From positions 8,432,501 to 8,496,500 of the forward strand of contig JAVUNC010000019.1 in NCBI GenBank assembly GCA_032173965.1: DNA of 64,000 bases, written 5' to 3'. The DNA comes from Sitta carolinensis. Taxonomy: Eukaryota > Chordata > Aves > Passeriformes > Sittidae. Each line of letters opens with the position of its first letter. Positions within the stretch are counted from its first letter, which is position 1. The notes under the pieces were generated by a model that made no database searches, had not been told where the DNA came from, and saw only the letters and a list, made by a program, of their open reading frames with translations. Below, in pieces: positions 38,100 through 52,745 of the stretch. The position numbers and the translations under genes were made by a program.

Positions 38100-41000
38100 G
38101 TTCATTGCAACCATGCTGCCATCAAATCACCTCTCCCAGGACAGGGTTACATGGTGGAAAAAAATTCCATTGCATAAGGCAGCATATAGAGCACTAAACA
38201 CACACTTCTCAGCTCAGCACAACACAATGGATATTTTATCTCCATCTCCTGGCCATTAACATAAGAGACTGAAGCAGTGGAACAAAAATCCCTATGCTGA
38301 TCTGGGGACACAGATATTTTCACTCCACAGCACAGAAGCCAGAGATGGGAGCTAGTGAGGTAGAATACTAGGAGGAACTTATCAAATCTCTTTAGTAAAT
38401 CCTTACTTCCACATTGTTGAATCCCGTTTTTTACAGAAACTGGCAATCATCTCTCTTCAGACCAAATGTTTTGAATCAAGAGTTCAAAAAATAGTGCAAA
38501 ATAATCACCGTATCATATGATTTTTTAAAGTTCTCTTTATATTCTGAGACCTTCTTCCACCACCAGGGAGCTGTAAGGTCAGAACACAAACATACCCTCC
38601 CTGACAAGGAAAACCTTTCAGTCAGAAAGCCTTTACTGTAAGAAGTCAGAATATTACACTTGCAGTATATTGCATCTCTGCGAAACCTTTTCACCACGCT
38701 GACACTGTCAGAGTTTGGGGGTTCATTTTAATACAGTTTGTTCTTCCTTCAGGGTGGCTTCCTAAGCAGGAGAAACCTATCAACCACACACAGCAGCGTG
38801 TTACAAATCCGAGAGTGCAATATTCCAGACTGCAAGGCTCTTCCATAAAGCAAGGCAACGTATCACAACCAGAGTTTTAACACACAGAGGCTCACCAGAT
38901 CCCAAAATTCCACAGCCTCTTTGCTGCAGAGATGCTCACCGTGGGGCTGCAGAGGGCACACTCAGAGGGTGGTCCGTGTTTTTCACGGCACTGCCCTGCA
39001 GCTGTGCATGACACGGGAGCACTTCCAGGTACAGCTGTGCTCCAGGCATAAACCATCCTGCAGCAGGGAATCGTCCCTGCCCCATCTTCAGGGCCATCTG
39101 CAGGCTGTACATCACGCCTGGTGAAAGCCCCTGAACCCAGTAACACGAGGTTTATTGTACAAGGCTGTCACCTAAATACAATAGAGCACAAACTAATCAT
39201 TTTTACTGCTGTCACGAGGCTGGGCTTAGGAGGGTAGGATGAAGCTGAGGGGCATGCTAACTTTCAATAGAGAACCTGACAATATTTCAGTGTTTTTCAG
39301 GATGGGCAACAAAGAGGCTGCTCTTACACTGTGTGCTGCTTTATAGGCTTCAAAGGCATGAGTGTCTACTTTGGATTTTTCATACAACACTTTGGAAATG
39401 CAAATACTCCCCAGACAATGGGACAGTACTCCTCATTTCAGTATTTTGTGAAGATACTAAATTAAATAAACACTGTCCTTTCTCACTGCAAATGGGTAGA
39501 GACCTCCCAGAGAGGATCTGTATACAACTGCTCATAGTTTCAGCTGAAATCAGAGGCACTTTTAACAAGGCATGAAGCATGGAAACAATTTCATAAAGAT
39601 AATTCCATAGCCAAACAAACTAATCAGACTCACACTACATTTCTCACCAAATATATTTGTATATAAGATCTGGGGGGTGGGAATTTAAAATTTGCCATTG
39701 GAAAGAAAGTCCTTTTATGATATTCTTAGATGCAATTCTTTCACTAGCTCCACAGTGAGTTCTGAGTAATTCCACTGACATTAAAACTACATTGGTGTAA
39801 AAGCATGAAAAATGGGAGGACAATTGTATCCAATATCAAAACCAGAATAACAGGATGGATTATGAGCAAACTGAGGCAGAGCTTTAGCTGGTATAAAGCA
39901 AGTTACAGATTTCAGTGTGGCAAGATTAATTTACACCCACTGTGGGTGTTGGTTCATTGTCAGCAAATCCTGTTTTCTCACACTTACATTAACAAACCTG
40001 TTAGTAACGTGGGAACAAATGCAAAAGTAGGCATAATGATTAATTTGATGAAACTCTGAATTCATTTACTTCATTAAAGTAATATGGTATGCCCTATAAA
40101 TGGACAACATTTAAGTTTTGTAAAAAGCCATTAAAATCACAGTAGCTATTGAGCAAATTAGAGGCCCTGGCAATTATTCATCATTTCATTACAATTAAAA
40201 ACTAATTGAAAGCCTAAGTAAATAACGTTAGAGTTTTGTTCATGATAGTAGGGAAAATGGGTTTGAACAGCTTATGTTAGAGACAGACTCTCGTCCTTTC
40301 ACTAATGGGCAGGATTACACTACACAATAATTTTTGCCATCACCAGCATTTATGCTGCAGCACTGAACACAAAGATCCAAATGTTGCAAAGATCAGTTGC
40401 AGCACAGAAATCAGGGCAATGGCATTAATAAACCCACGGAGCCCAGTCGTCCTGTGCACCACAGGGAAATCCAGCTCTGCACAGTTGGTGTTTGGAGGCA
40501 CATATGTGACACAATTAGTATAACAAAATAAGTTTCTCCTTGCTGAAGCATTTACTGCAAATTGAGTCATTAATCTCATTTATAAAGCAGGCACGATGGC
40601 TGGCACACTGCGATTGGCCAAGGCGATTTCTTCTCATTAGTGTGTGAAAAGCTCCATCCTGTTCTCTTTAAATGTGGGTCATTTCAACTAAATAGAAACA
40701 CTTCAGCCCTGAGACACTGCGAGAGCTGGTGCTGTATTTATATGTGCAGTCAGGAGTTCCTACATGCTGGTCGTGCTGTGCTCTAGCACCTGCCTGGACT
40801 GCTGCTAGGATGGAGCTACTTGGCATGTGACTCCTCCTTTGTCCTAGCCATGTTTCAGAAATCTTTTTTTTTTTTTTTCCCAGGTAAATTCTCTGTGGTA
40901 TTGGATCCAGACTCTAATGCCACTATGCAACCTTGTATGAGTTTTGCAGGGTCCGGGCCAGTCCACCACAAGTAAAGGAATTCTGCTTTAATTTAAAGTC

Positions 41001-44000
41001 CTGTAGAAATTACCTGTGCTTTCTGACAGCAAAACCATCTCAGTTTCTATGTGAGCGGGCAGGGTCAGCCTCTGCCTTTGATGGGTAATCTAATCCAGCT
41101 CTAAAATCACTGCCCTCTTTCATTAGGAACTTGCTTATTTTCATGGCCCACATGCATGAATGGAGAATGACCAAACTTGGGGAGGGCAAATCCCTTCTAG
41201 AAAAATTCCCTTTTTCCTGCTAAGGGTTTCTCCATAATGCAAGAAATTTTCTGCATTCCTTGTAGGTCTTTCTTTCACAGACTTAATTTTAAAGTCTTCC
41301 TCCTCTGCATACATAACCACTTGGATGACTCATGTCACATTTACTTCAGTTATATCACCTAATGTAATAAAGTGCCACTCATTCCACCAAAAGTAGAGAA
41401 CAGCCCATCAGATCAGCACTACGAAAATCTACAGCTCATCCAGGGAGGAGGAGAAACATTACATCACCCCTCCTCACAGCACAGACTGTTTTACAGCTTT
41501 TAACTTAAAACACACCCTCGGGCTACCTGCGAGGGCAGGATACCTTCACCTTGAGAATGAAATAAGCTCCAGCATGTCATGGCTTCTTTGAGACTCGAGT
41601 CTCCTTGCCTTCCAAAGGGAATCTGCATCATTTGAGCAGATTAACCACATGCAAAGCAGTAGAGAGACCAAAGTCTGGCTTCTAGGTATCAAAGACAGTT
41701 CCTTTTTGTCTGTTTGGGGGGTTTTTGTTCCAAAAAAATTTCTAAAACCAACCACAGTCAGGCTGATATGCTGATGAGGCTCCCAAGGCTTGCTTTTTTA
41801 AGAAAAGCAACAGGTTTGCAGAGAGGCTTTAAAATCTCCTGTGAAGAAAAACATGAGGAGGTCCTTCAAAATGCCTGAAGGAGCTGCTCTTACATGCAAC
41901 AGCTCAGCAAAATTAAGTTACCTACTTTCCCAGCTAAAAAGGCAGAGGTTAACCAAAACTCCATAAGCTTCCTATCTCCTTCCTATGAATATGAATAAAG
42001 ATGTATAAAAATTGATGTACAGAATTTATAGTGGTTTTCTCCTAGACTGATTTGTTAGTATTTATAAATGGAAATAAATTTTTGTGCCTTTTTTTCACAT
42101 CAAGGACTTTTGCTCTGCTCAAATAGGGGTCTTTGAAACATGGGTTCACAGTAGCAGCTGTAAGTGAAGGGACTTGCTTCCCATGTGAAATCCTTTTGGA
42201 TAAGTTGCAAGACTTTTGGAAAGAGATGGTCAAATGCATAGTGCTGTGTACCAGCTCAATAGGATCTTCTGCCACTGTGAAGCCTCTAGATATTTCTTTG
42301 TCTTACTAATAATAGCACACAATTAAGCAAATAGTGAATGTTTGTTCTGAGAGTGTAAAAATATTAACATTATTATTACAAATTATCATCAGTTGCTGAA
42401 CTTCATTGACTGCACTGAAATTGAAAATGCTGCTACTTTTCTTGCTACTTCTACCCTAAGTCAAAAACATGATGAATTTTAGAGAAAAGGATAAGATCTC
42501 ACATTTGCAGGCCAGTAAGACCCAGGAGATTTGGCTGAAGTCTGAATCTGGGACTTCTGAAAACAGTCCTATGACATTATAAGCAGTTGTGGCATCTGAG
42601 AGTGGAATTACCTTTCCTTACTATGGCCTTAGTTTTTGTGGCTGAAAGCAGGACTGTCTCATCTGCTCTTTCACCTGGAGCTACTTAACCCCCTTCTGGC
42701 AATCCTCCTGCAAACCTGAGGAAGGAGGGGAATAACAGCATTAATCCACTGCTGAAGGTATTGGCAGGAGTTAAGGTACGGCTCTCATTGGAGGCCTTGC
42801 ATATTTACAATTGTAATCCACTATGGCAAGTGTTTTCAGCTTGTGCTTTCATTACATTTCTAGGCAACATATATTTTTTTTGTTGTTGTTGCTCAGAGTA
42901 AATACAGTGGCTCTGAACTATTAACAATCAGAACACTCGCTGTTGTTTGTGGAATATTAGCTGACCTACTTCATTGCAGTTTTAATTAGGTATTACTCCC
43001 ATGCTGTTCTGGTCCCTGTGGGGATTCTACATTTGGCACTGATATAAGTGCTCCTGCAGCATGGTGATTCACCAGGAAAGAGGCTGTGCAGAAATACATC
43101 ATTCAAGGTGCAGGAGCACAACAGCGTACTGGAGCCTTTCCTGAGCCATGCCAGCCTCCCTGCTCCCACATCAGGAATTAACAGGACAGGACTGCAGGTG
43201 TCCAAAAAGGAGACCATCTGGAATTAGTCTTGAATACAAGACTACCCCTGAATATAGCCTACACCCAGAAAAGCCCTGCTGTACCAAAAGTACTGAAAGC
43301 CTGGGACTGTGCCCAGGGATTCATCACTTGCAAGCTTTGGGGTACTGTGTTGACAACTTACAAGTCATTTTTACTGTTTCATTTCCCATAATAGGTCTCT
43401 TTGCACTGTACCTCAACAACTGAAATAATTTCAAATGAACTATTTTTAGTTTAAAAGAAGTCTGTTGAGGAACAACAAGGCAGAGGTCTTAGATTATTTT
43501 CTTCTTTTACCCATCAGTAGAGCCATGATAGCAGAGTACCTTAGTTGTTTCACTGTGACACTTCACTTCTATGCTGCTAACTGCAGAAACGTATTCCCCA
43601 GGAATTTAAAAAGATTTCTTTTTATTTTTTTACCTTTTGGCAAGATAACTCTGTATGCAAAATTTCACTGCTCTATGTCCAAAAATAAGGAGCAATACAT
43701 TGAGCAAGGATATGATTCTATGACACATGAAACAGATAGTTTTACACACATCAAAGTAATTTCAGAAGCAATTAAGGATGAAACACATATCAGGGAGCCT
43801 GTACTCCCATTGAAGTGTCCCAGGGGATAACAAACCCCTTAACTGCCACTCTCCTCTAATTATATGTAATGCAACTGTATAGGATGCAAAAGAATTGATA
43901 GCAATGGCTGCCTGCTGGCATTTGGCAGCAAAAGAGAAAGTTAAAAGCTTCCTAGAGAAGTGAGGTTTTGAACTTCAAAAACATCAAGCCTATTTTTGTT

Positions 44001-44263
44001 AGCTTGTTTCCTTTCTCCTCTCTAAGGGAGAGCTTTTTGGGTAGTCTTCCTTAAGCTGTGCCTTGGATCAAGGACCTCACTAATTTTCACTGACCCATAG
44101 CAGAAACCTTTTGGCCTTCTGTTTATGAAGTTTAAGAATTATTAAAATAAGACTTAGTCTGCCTTTTCTATTACTAATGAAGGATAAAGTGGCCACAGCC
44201 AAATCCACTTATAAACTGATGGCACAATCTGACCTTTCATCATGAAAATGAAGTAATTTTTTT
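38100..44263. other. non-coding DNA with one exon-like segment
   Basis: Slightly CpG-richer sequence lies at 38760-39120 but well below island levels. A T-run occurs near 40865-40879. ATTA-rich sequence (40000-40300) could be regulatory. An inverted CCAAT box (GATTGGCC) lies at 40612-40619 among a few CpGs. A 6-bp-arm repeat CCCTCG/CGAGGG is near 41515-41535. Apart from the minus-strand candidate at 40344-40554 no gene is recognised. Confidence 0.45.
40344..40554 (-). other. candidate exon, CD20-like TM segment
   Basis: A minus-strand frame is bounded by an acceptor-like TTTGCAG (ending 40555) and a donor-like CTG|GTGAT (40344/40343), 211 nt. The peptide has a Cys-containing polar part (FCYTNC, then NTNC), then GLRG, then a hydrophobic segment GFINAIALISVLQLIFATFG ending near HKCW. 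The pattern G-x6-L-x-S-V-L-[EQ]-x3-A-x3-S resembles the fourth membrane helix of MS4A (CD20-like) proteins, which also follows a Cys-containing loop. What is seen is the open frame, its edges and the hydrophobic run; family membership is inference from a short pattern. No exons for helices 1-3 were found upstream on this strand, and the acceptor pyrimidine tract is poor. It may be a chance frame or a relic. Confidence 0.2.
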
Positions 44264-44650
44264 CATAGAATTATAGAATGGTTTGGGATGGAAGAGACCT
44301 TACAGATCAACTGCTTCCAATTTCTCTGCCATGGACAAGGACACCTTCCAATAGATCAGGTTGTTCAGAGCCCCATCCATCCTGGCCCTGAACACTTCCA
44401 GGGATGGAGCATCCACAGCTTCTCTTGGATAGCCTCTGCTAGGGCTTCACCACTCTCACAGTAAAGAATTTCTTCCTTAAAACAACTTTTTTCAGTATGA
44501 ATCCGTTCTCCCTTGTCCTGTGACTACAAGCCTTTGTCAAAAGTCTCTTTCCATCTTTCTTGTAGGATGTCTTCAGGTACTGGAAGGTCACATTTAGGTT
44601 ATTTTCATTAAAGAGCTTCTGAACCTGGAAAGAGGGACAGAGCACTACTG
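44264..44650 (-). mobile_element. CR1 LINE 3'-end fragment
   Basis: On the + strand this reads CATAGAATTATAGAATGG, then GGATGGAAGAGACCTTA, TGCCATGGACAAGGACACC, AGAGCCCCATCCATCCTGGCC, CACTTCCAGGGATGGAGCATC and CTCACAGTAAAGAATTTC, in exactly the order of the reverse-complemented avian CR1 3' region. The 3' octamer repeats lie at the low-coordinate end, so the element is on the minus strand, and it is 5'-truncated near 44650. It is the best preserved of the three CR1 copies here. Frames across it are 3'-untranslated sequence, not CR1 proteins. Confidence 0.93.
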
Positions 44651-47600
44651 TATAAGCTGGACAGTCCTTATTGGGATTTACCCTGGTTTGGAACATTCCT
44701 GTAATACTTTTGTTCACATCGTTAGGTTTGATTTGTCACAGCAGGGCTGGAGCTGCTCCACTTATGCTGCAACACTTCACAAGGCTTGGGTGCCTTCATG
44801 AAGCAGCCTTTCTCCCATTACCCACAAACGCCCTGTTAAACCCCAGCAAACTCCAAGGAGGTGATGTAAATTGAGTAAGTTCTGAAGGCTTTGCAGGAGG
44901 TTTAATCCCATAACTTTGTAATGTGTTTATAGAACTCATGTGGCAGGAATCTTTCCGAGTTACATCAAACACAGCACCGTAAGGCCCTGCTTCCCCAGCA
45001 GCCTCCCTATTCCTCCCCAGAAGCAGGTTTTGGGCAGTATCATTTTGTCACCACCCAGGAGACCTACAGGTCTTACTGTCTTTCATCTGCTTGAGAGATG
45101 GGCTCCTTTGAAATCAGCAGAAACTCAGTACTCCTCTCCCAGGTTCCTGTATCTCAGCTGAGCCCAAATTCTCAGATGTGGGACAGAAGAGCTTCTGAAA
45201 GTTTTGGCAGAGCAGGATGCCCCATGTGTGCTATGGATCCACTTTAGAGGCCTCAGAGATGTTGCCAGCTCTGTCATTACTTTTTCTCATTTCTTCCATA
45301 ATTTTCAGGATGTGGGACTGACCACAGGAACTGCATGAGTGATTCTGGAGCCAAAAAAAACCCCAACCCAGGAATCAAGGAACAATTCCTGATAAAAACA
45401 AAAACAAATAAGGTGATTATGTTGTATTTTTACTGTCTGTAGCTTGTACAAAGAGCTCAAATTTCTGTTCTATATATGTATGTACAGAATGCTTTACAAT
45501 GAACCTCAGTTCTATCTGAAACGTGGAAATTTTTTTCATAAGCATACATATTTCAGTGGAAAATACTAATTTACTAAAACTCCCCTTTTTACTATTTTTA
45601 AAAAATACTAATTGGAGACACCGAGGAGTAAAACTGACTTGAGAAAAGTGATTTCAATGAACATATTGCATTCTCAAGTCACAAGAGCTTGTTTAAGCCT
45701 AATTAGTGCAGGGTTTCAATGAGTGAGGCAGATCTCTCAGAATTAAAGTTGTCACAGCTTAATTCCATTGCAAAATGTTTGGTACATTTCTACTGCATAT
45801 GCAAATAATCTAAGTATCAAGTTGTGTAGCAGTCAAGCCAGAAAGGGAGTAGAAAGGGTGAAATTTAATCTCTGTGACTCCTGATAATCCTGACATCTTA
45901 AACACAATGACAACAGTGCATCTCTTATCTACCTGTAACACACCATGCCACAGCCATCAATCTTTTGCTGATGCAAGTGATTGAGGATTACAAATCTGAA
46001 TCATAAACAGGAGCAGGTGAAAAAAAGTATTACATTTTCTGTACTTTTGGGGTTTAATTTTTTTATTTGTTCGTTCTTGTTTGGGTTTTTTTAAATATCT
46101 CAGATTTAAAAATTGCTATATACAAACTTAATCATATCTGCTACTCCTCAGCTATAAAATACAGCCATGTCTTGGAGGAAACAGAAGAGAAACAAAGAAG
46201 AGATTCTTAAAGAAATGCCACCCACTAAAAACACAAGAGGGTTTACTATAAATGTTCTTCTAGATCCTTATCTGCATGCAGGGCAACAACAGACCCCTCT
46301 GTGGTTACTCCTGTTCTCATGGTTCATGAAAGTCACATTATATTCTCTGTGTGTGGAGAGTTATAATTTCTGAATGAATATGTAAAAGAACCTAATGACA
46401 GGACAGACTCCTCCTAGAAGAATATTTATTCCTATATTTCAATTTTATTGGCATTTCTGAGGTCAGTGTTCCAGCACCTGCTGGAATTCTGACCCTGCTG
46501 AACATGTAATAAAAGACAGTCATGCAACATTTTGGTCAGGCTTTGGAGAAAAACCATCCATGAAAACATGCCTGTGGGGAATCAGCAGCAAGCTACTCAG
46601 CATAACATGCTTGTGAAGGTGGGCTCAGCAAGGCCTAAGCAGGGACACTTATACCTTCAGAAAAAATATATTGTAATGAGTGAAAGATGAATATGTTTTG
46701 CTTTTGTGGAAATATGTTCAGTGACTCACACAAGTGGGCAGTTAATTTGAGTTCTCTGGCTGCAGTGCCGTAAGTTATAAATTTCTAGGTAGCATTCAGA
46801 GAAAGGAGTCATTTATGAATTGCCTCATTTCTGCCTATATTCTATATTAATACTTGCATTACTTTTCAAGCTACAAACAAATAGTCAAAGATGAGATTAC
46901 AGAAACAGGATCGGGGTGCTGCTGCCAGGGGTGGGTAGATTCTGCAGCAGAATATCCTCATATAGGGGATATGTGAAGGGAGTGAATCATGTGCATTAAT
47001 GCTTCAGGAAAAGGCCTTAGGGGCACATTATATATTTTGCTTTGTGCATATACACAAGATTATTTTATCTTTCCTCCTATCCAGAGAACACTGAAATCAA
47101 TGTATGCCTTGCTTTGATTTTGCTGAGGTTTGAATCAAACCCACGACTGTAATTATGAAGGGCAAAGAGCCATCGTAATGATTTGTGATCATTTTGGTGT
47201 CTTATAAGCTGAAATGTTGATTTACCATGTTCATAGCCCATTTCCTTTTGCTTTATGGGGATTGGAATGGATTCACACACGTCAGTAGGAAATGAATTTG
47301 ATGCTCCTTTTCTTTTCCAGTAAATTTGTCCAGAGCAAACAGCTATTTCCTCACTGGAGGGGCCACCAGCATCTGCCATTAGCATTTGTGCCAGGTCAGG
47401 ACACTAAACTGATGGTGATGCCTTTTTTACAACTGTCACTAACAGTTGCCTAGAACTTGAGGGCATGTCTTGCTGGGGAATCCCATGATGTTCCAGCATA
47501 TGCTGCCTGGCACCACACAGAGCACAGGGGGAGGCAAGGGAGGGTCACACTCACAATCCTGCCAGCTGGCCAATCTTGCACAGAGCAGTAACTTGAAGTG

Positions 47601-50600
47601 ATGCTAAACACCACAGGTTGGACTCTTCTGAGTGCCCTGCCAAGTTTGCTGTAGTCCTGGTTAATACTTTTCATTGCTCTCTCAAACACAGGAGGTCCCT
47701 AAAGTTCCTTTTCATCTGGTTCCCTGCCACGATCTTTTTAGTGCTGCTCCTAGCAAGTGCCCCTAACTAATAGGAACAATTAAAAATATGCCAAGAGTTA
47801 ATTAGCCTAACACAAAGACAGGTTTTTCTGGCAAGTTTCCCAGGTCCTTGACTGACATCTTGGCATGGGCTCATCACAAGTGCTTCTCTGGTTGGTGAAC
47901 ATGAAAGCATACTGCAGTGTGGGCCAAGGAGGGAGAAGACAGAGATATTCCCCCAAGTGCTATGAGGAACAGTGACAGATAACCAGAAACTAGGTTTCAT
48001 ACCTCTACTATTCTATAGATGAGATTAAATTATGAACACAAAGCACAAAGCTACCAGTGTGGGTGTAGGGAACATGGTGATCCCTTCAGAAATGCAAGAT
48101 CCTTGCAATTTTTCTTAAATTGTAAATGGCCATTTCTATAGAAATACAATTTTGTTCACAACCACTGAGGACTGGAAGTACGGGAATGTTATCTTTCCAT
48201 AAAAAAGTGTTCTAAACATTTTTCCATGTTGATGTGGCTCTATTCTGTTCATGACCATTTTTTAATATGATCTACCCACAACCTTTTAAATCCAGAGAAT
48301 ACCTTTAAAACAAGTAACCTGTTTCTGGATTTTGCTGGATTTTCTTGTGTTATGTCCGTTCAATGCATGGTTGCATATATGTCCTTTCAATTCTCCTTAT
48401 TTAGAAATGGTACAGGTTAGAAAGTCAGTATTCAGAGAGATCCTCAATGGTATGTGGTATTCCCATGGGTTAAATGCCAGATTCTGATCTCATTGTAGAC
48501 AAGAGAGTGACTTGTACCAGTTTTAGCATCTTTGCAGAGCTCCTCAGACTGTTTCATAGCATTATATCAAATGTAGGCACAACTAAACTGAAAAATAAAA
48601 CCTCTGAGAACAGAAAGATTCCCTAAGTATTTTAATAGAACAAGCTGACAAAGTAGGAAAAATATTAGTCAAGATGTTTGGTGACGAGGTCCTTAGTGAC
48701 AACATCACTGCTTACAAAGCAAACAAACTAGCAGAACTCACAAACTCCCCTCATCATTTCCAGAGAATCCATGATCAGTTATTTTATTCTAAGATTTTTA
48801 CAACCTTTCTCTATAGATACAGTAAGAAATATTGATTTGGGAATTGTAGAGGCCTTGGGAAGTTGTTCTTTCATTGAGAATGGACTGCAAATGCCCCTCC
48901 CAGCCTTATGAGAAGGTTTTACAGTGTGTGCTTAGGAGGAAATATGTAAATAATAAGGCTCAAGATTGAACTGAGTCCTACTCTGTCTTTACCCATACTG
49001 GGATCTACGTTATGAGCAAGTATTGGAATAAATATGGATCCTTATTTTGCTCAGTTATGATGCCCAGTCTACTTCCAAATCCAGAAGTGTCTGCTCCAAT
49101 GAGGCTAATTATAAAAGTTAAAAAATAAAATTACTCTCTGGGAGGTACCTTTCATTCCAGCACATATATGCTGTTGTCCAGCATAAGGACTTGAAGGAGA
49201 TGAGCAAGCATTTTGAAGCTGTTTCTCCATCATTTTTCCCACATTTTCAAACACATTCTGATTCTGCATTTGCATTTTCCCCAGTGGCAGCCTGCAAAGT
49301 GTGTCATTTCCCAAGGCCACCACGTCATTCTGTTCAGCTGAGCAAGAAACATTTCCAGGTTCAGTTTGCTCTAAATTTTCTTGTGGTTTTTATCTCCCAA
49401 AGATGTATGATCCTGGTTTTTGGAGATGGAATGCCTAAGGGAGAATAAGAAAAACCAGTGCATGATGCGATGGCAGTGGATGGGGAATCACTGAACTCCA
49501 TGGACATGACTTGTCCTTCAGTGCTTATTCTGTAATATGTTTATTTATGCTTGGTGCTATTGGTACCAATAGTCACCACTACTACCAGTCCTTTCCTAAC
49601 CTCAGTGTCCCACATCTTAATTTTCCAAGCAAATTATGCCTGCAACAGAAGAGGTCTTGTGCAGTTCTGTGAATCACAGTTGGAGAATCCCATACACAGA
49701 AATGTAGAGGAATCAGTGAGAAAATAATTATTTTCCATAATCACTTCCAAATATCCTTTAACTACACCTTGTAACATAATCTACAAATTCCTTAAATGTT
49801 TTGAAAGTAAGCCATGGTGCTGCACTGTCCAAGGATTTATGTGGGATTTAGGGAGACAATAAAGAATGATTCAAGCTCTTTGCACTCTTTGCACTTAGTT
49901 TGAACAAATTCACTGTTATGGCCTAGATATATTAGTGGGCATCATTCCAGTGCAGTTGAGGAGAGATGGGAAGAAGTGCTGTGCTGAAGCAGGTCATTGT
50001 AGTGTGAAGGAACTCACCCTCCTCTCCATTATTTGTACATCTGAAATATTGGTCCTAAGCTTACTGGAATTTGCAATTAGCATTCCCACTTCCTTTTCTC
50101 CATGGCAGTATACATCATGGCAGCACCCTAATTTCTGTTGTATTAAAAGATTTATTTGTAAAGGTTGAAAACCCCAATTACTAGCCAAAATATCAAGAAA
50201 AGCTGAATTTCCTTCAAGCTCTTTTCAGAGCTCAAGATTGAGGAATTGCTGAATCATAGGTTAAATCCCACAGGTACTGAATTCTCCAGTTCTAGTTGAG
50301 AAAATCACAAAAGGCTCTGAGGTTAGGACAAGAGATTTTTTTCTAGTCTCCAGTAAAATTACCTGCATACTTGAAGCTGAACATCTGCCTGAGTGCTCTG
50401 TTGGATTGAAACCAAAATGCTTAGCACTTCACCAGGCAGGACTCTGACAGTCTCAAGGCCAATGATTTTTACAGCAGACAGCCAAGCCATCAAAGGATTA
50501 AACAATACAGAAAGAATGCTGAAAACACAAACTTATTGCCTTGCTTCCTCAAGGAGATGACAATGTGTACCCTTATCACAAATTAAATAGGAAAAGAAAG

Positions 50601-52745
50601 GTTGTAACCATAGCAGCTGTGAAAGTCAGGCACTCTGGGCACAGGATTTATTATGCCTCTACTTCATCACAGGCTGCATTCATTTACAAAGAAGTCCTTA
50701 ACGTCAAGAACAAAAGAAACAAAATTTCTGTGAATGCTCTGAGTGTGCTGACTGCCTAATGCTTTGAGTGCCACTTCATAAGCTGAGCTGACAGGAAATA
50801 ATAATATAATTAGACAAGAATGACCTTCAGGTTGGGCACTTCCTGGCAGTTAACCCAGTCTTTAACCTGGTGGCTTGGCTGCTCCTGGAAAGTGCCCAGG
50901 CCTGAGGCTTTCATAGCTGTGACAACTGCAGGAGTTCTTAAAACAAATAAATTACCATTTTTATGTGCTGAAAAGTTAAAAACTGAACTGCACATTGCCA
51001 TGGAGACAGTGTGCTATTTAGAGCACAGAGATTTTCCAAGGAGTGAGAGTCCAGTTTAATATCCAACAGGAAAGAATGCTTCAGTCTTTATGTTTTGCTG
51101 GATTTATATTCACTGTACTTTGCATGTAGGATGCACAGGGATAATGTTAATGAATTCTCTGAAGTAATTTGTGAATTCTGGAGACAAATCTTAACTATCA
51201 TACTGGAACTGTATATTCTGCTTTGGTCTGTCCCAGTTCTTACAGCATCTGCTTTCTGTGATATCTTATTACCAGCGCTTCAGTAAGGACAACTTAAGGA
51301 ATTGTTTAAGCATCAGCCAACAGAAATACTGCAATAAACAGCCTTGAGTTTGCAGGCTCTGTTATGTATTCAGTACTCCAAATTCCAGGCATCCCAACCT
51401 CGTTTAAACTCTCTTTCATAATATTTTTTTGGGGGAATAGAAACGTTCCACAAGTTTTCTGGCAAACACAACTGGAGTTGCACTATTGGGATGTTAGACA
51501 AATGCTTGTTATTTGTAAAACCAGTATGTCCCAAAGCATCCATGTGCTTTACCAAGAAATCTTATTGACTTAAAAAGCCACTGACACTTTGCATTCTTTA
51601 ATGCTTTATTTTAAATGTTTTTGTCATCTTGTCAAGGACTAGAAAACAACACATGAATTAGCTTTTGTTGTAAATATTGATTCTAAAGAAACCTATTAGA
51701 CAGAGAATCTGCATGTAACAAACGTATGAGAAGAAGAATAGTGTGTGGGTTTCACTCCTAATTATCACACACAAGCAGTTTGGTCAGTGCTTCCGTTTTG
51801 TATTCTTGGATATACCCTCTTCTTGGCAGGCTGTTTTGGGTCGGTTTGAGGTTTCTTGGCTTTTTAAATAACTTATTAAAATGAACAATGACTTGTGGTT
51901 TACAAATGATTCAGTGCAATGTGAGGCAGAACATGATTCAGCTGCTGTCAGGATGCCTCGGAGGGGCATGTGCTTTCTTGAAGGACACTTGAAGAAAAGT
52001 CAAAATACAAAGTTACTGAGAACTCCTGCTGGATATCTAAAGATGGATTTGAAAGGAGAAAGGGATGGAGAGGATGAACATTCTGATTTGTATACAAGTT
52101 GTAGAGGACATCATATTAAGACCATGTGGGGACACATTGCAAAGAGTACAGCATAGACTATAGCAACAAAAAAAAGAATCAGTATTCATTTTATCAAAAC
52201 TATATGAGACTAAACATGGGGTGCTTGAATATCTTTTCCTTCCCTGCAAAAATCCTTTCAAGGCCTTCTAGATCCCTTTTTGTCTTTCTCAACACTAGAA
52301 GTATCTGGTCTATTTGATCCAGACTCATGACCTAGGCACAGGCTTTTTTTTGTATTTTTCCTTTAAATATAGAACAATAAAGTGCTAGACAATAATGTAT
52401 TAATGTATTACACCAATCAGATTTCGGGTGAATTTAATTTTTTTAGTGGGGTGAAAAAGCATTACCTATTAGCTACTTATGGATTTTCTTAAAAATTTCT
52501 ATGTCAAATAAGCTATGAAATCAGCACTGAAATGCCCTGCAACAAAAATTAATATTTTCTCAGCATTACTATAAACCATCAGAAATACCTCACCAAATCT
52601 AATATGATAAATCATTATCATCAGTGAGTCAATTTGAGAAGACCAGAAACTGCTCTCAAACTGCAGCTAGTGACTTCTATATTTGAGAGTGTTGGGCTGA
52701 GCTCAAAAGCATCTCAGGCTAAGGATGTCTTCTGACTGAGGAGAA
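44651..52745. other. about 8 kb of non-coding DNA, no gene seen
   Basis: No coding frame with family resemblance. An acceptor-like TTTTCTTTTCCAG at about 47311-47322 is followed by an open segment up to a CCAG|GTCAGG donor-like site near 47395. The segment is short and unrecognised. Long AT-rich tracts occur at 45400-46150 and 48100-48700. Nothing else is supportable. Confidence 0.5.
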
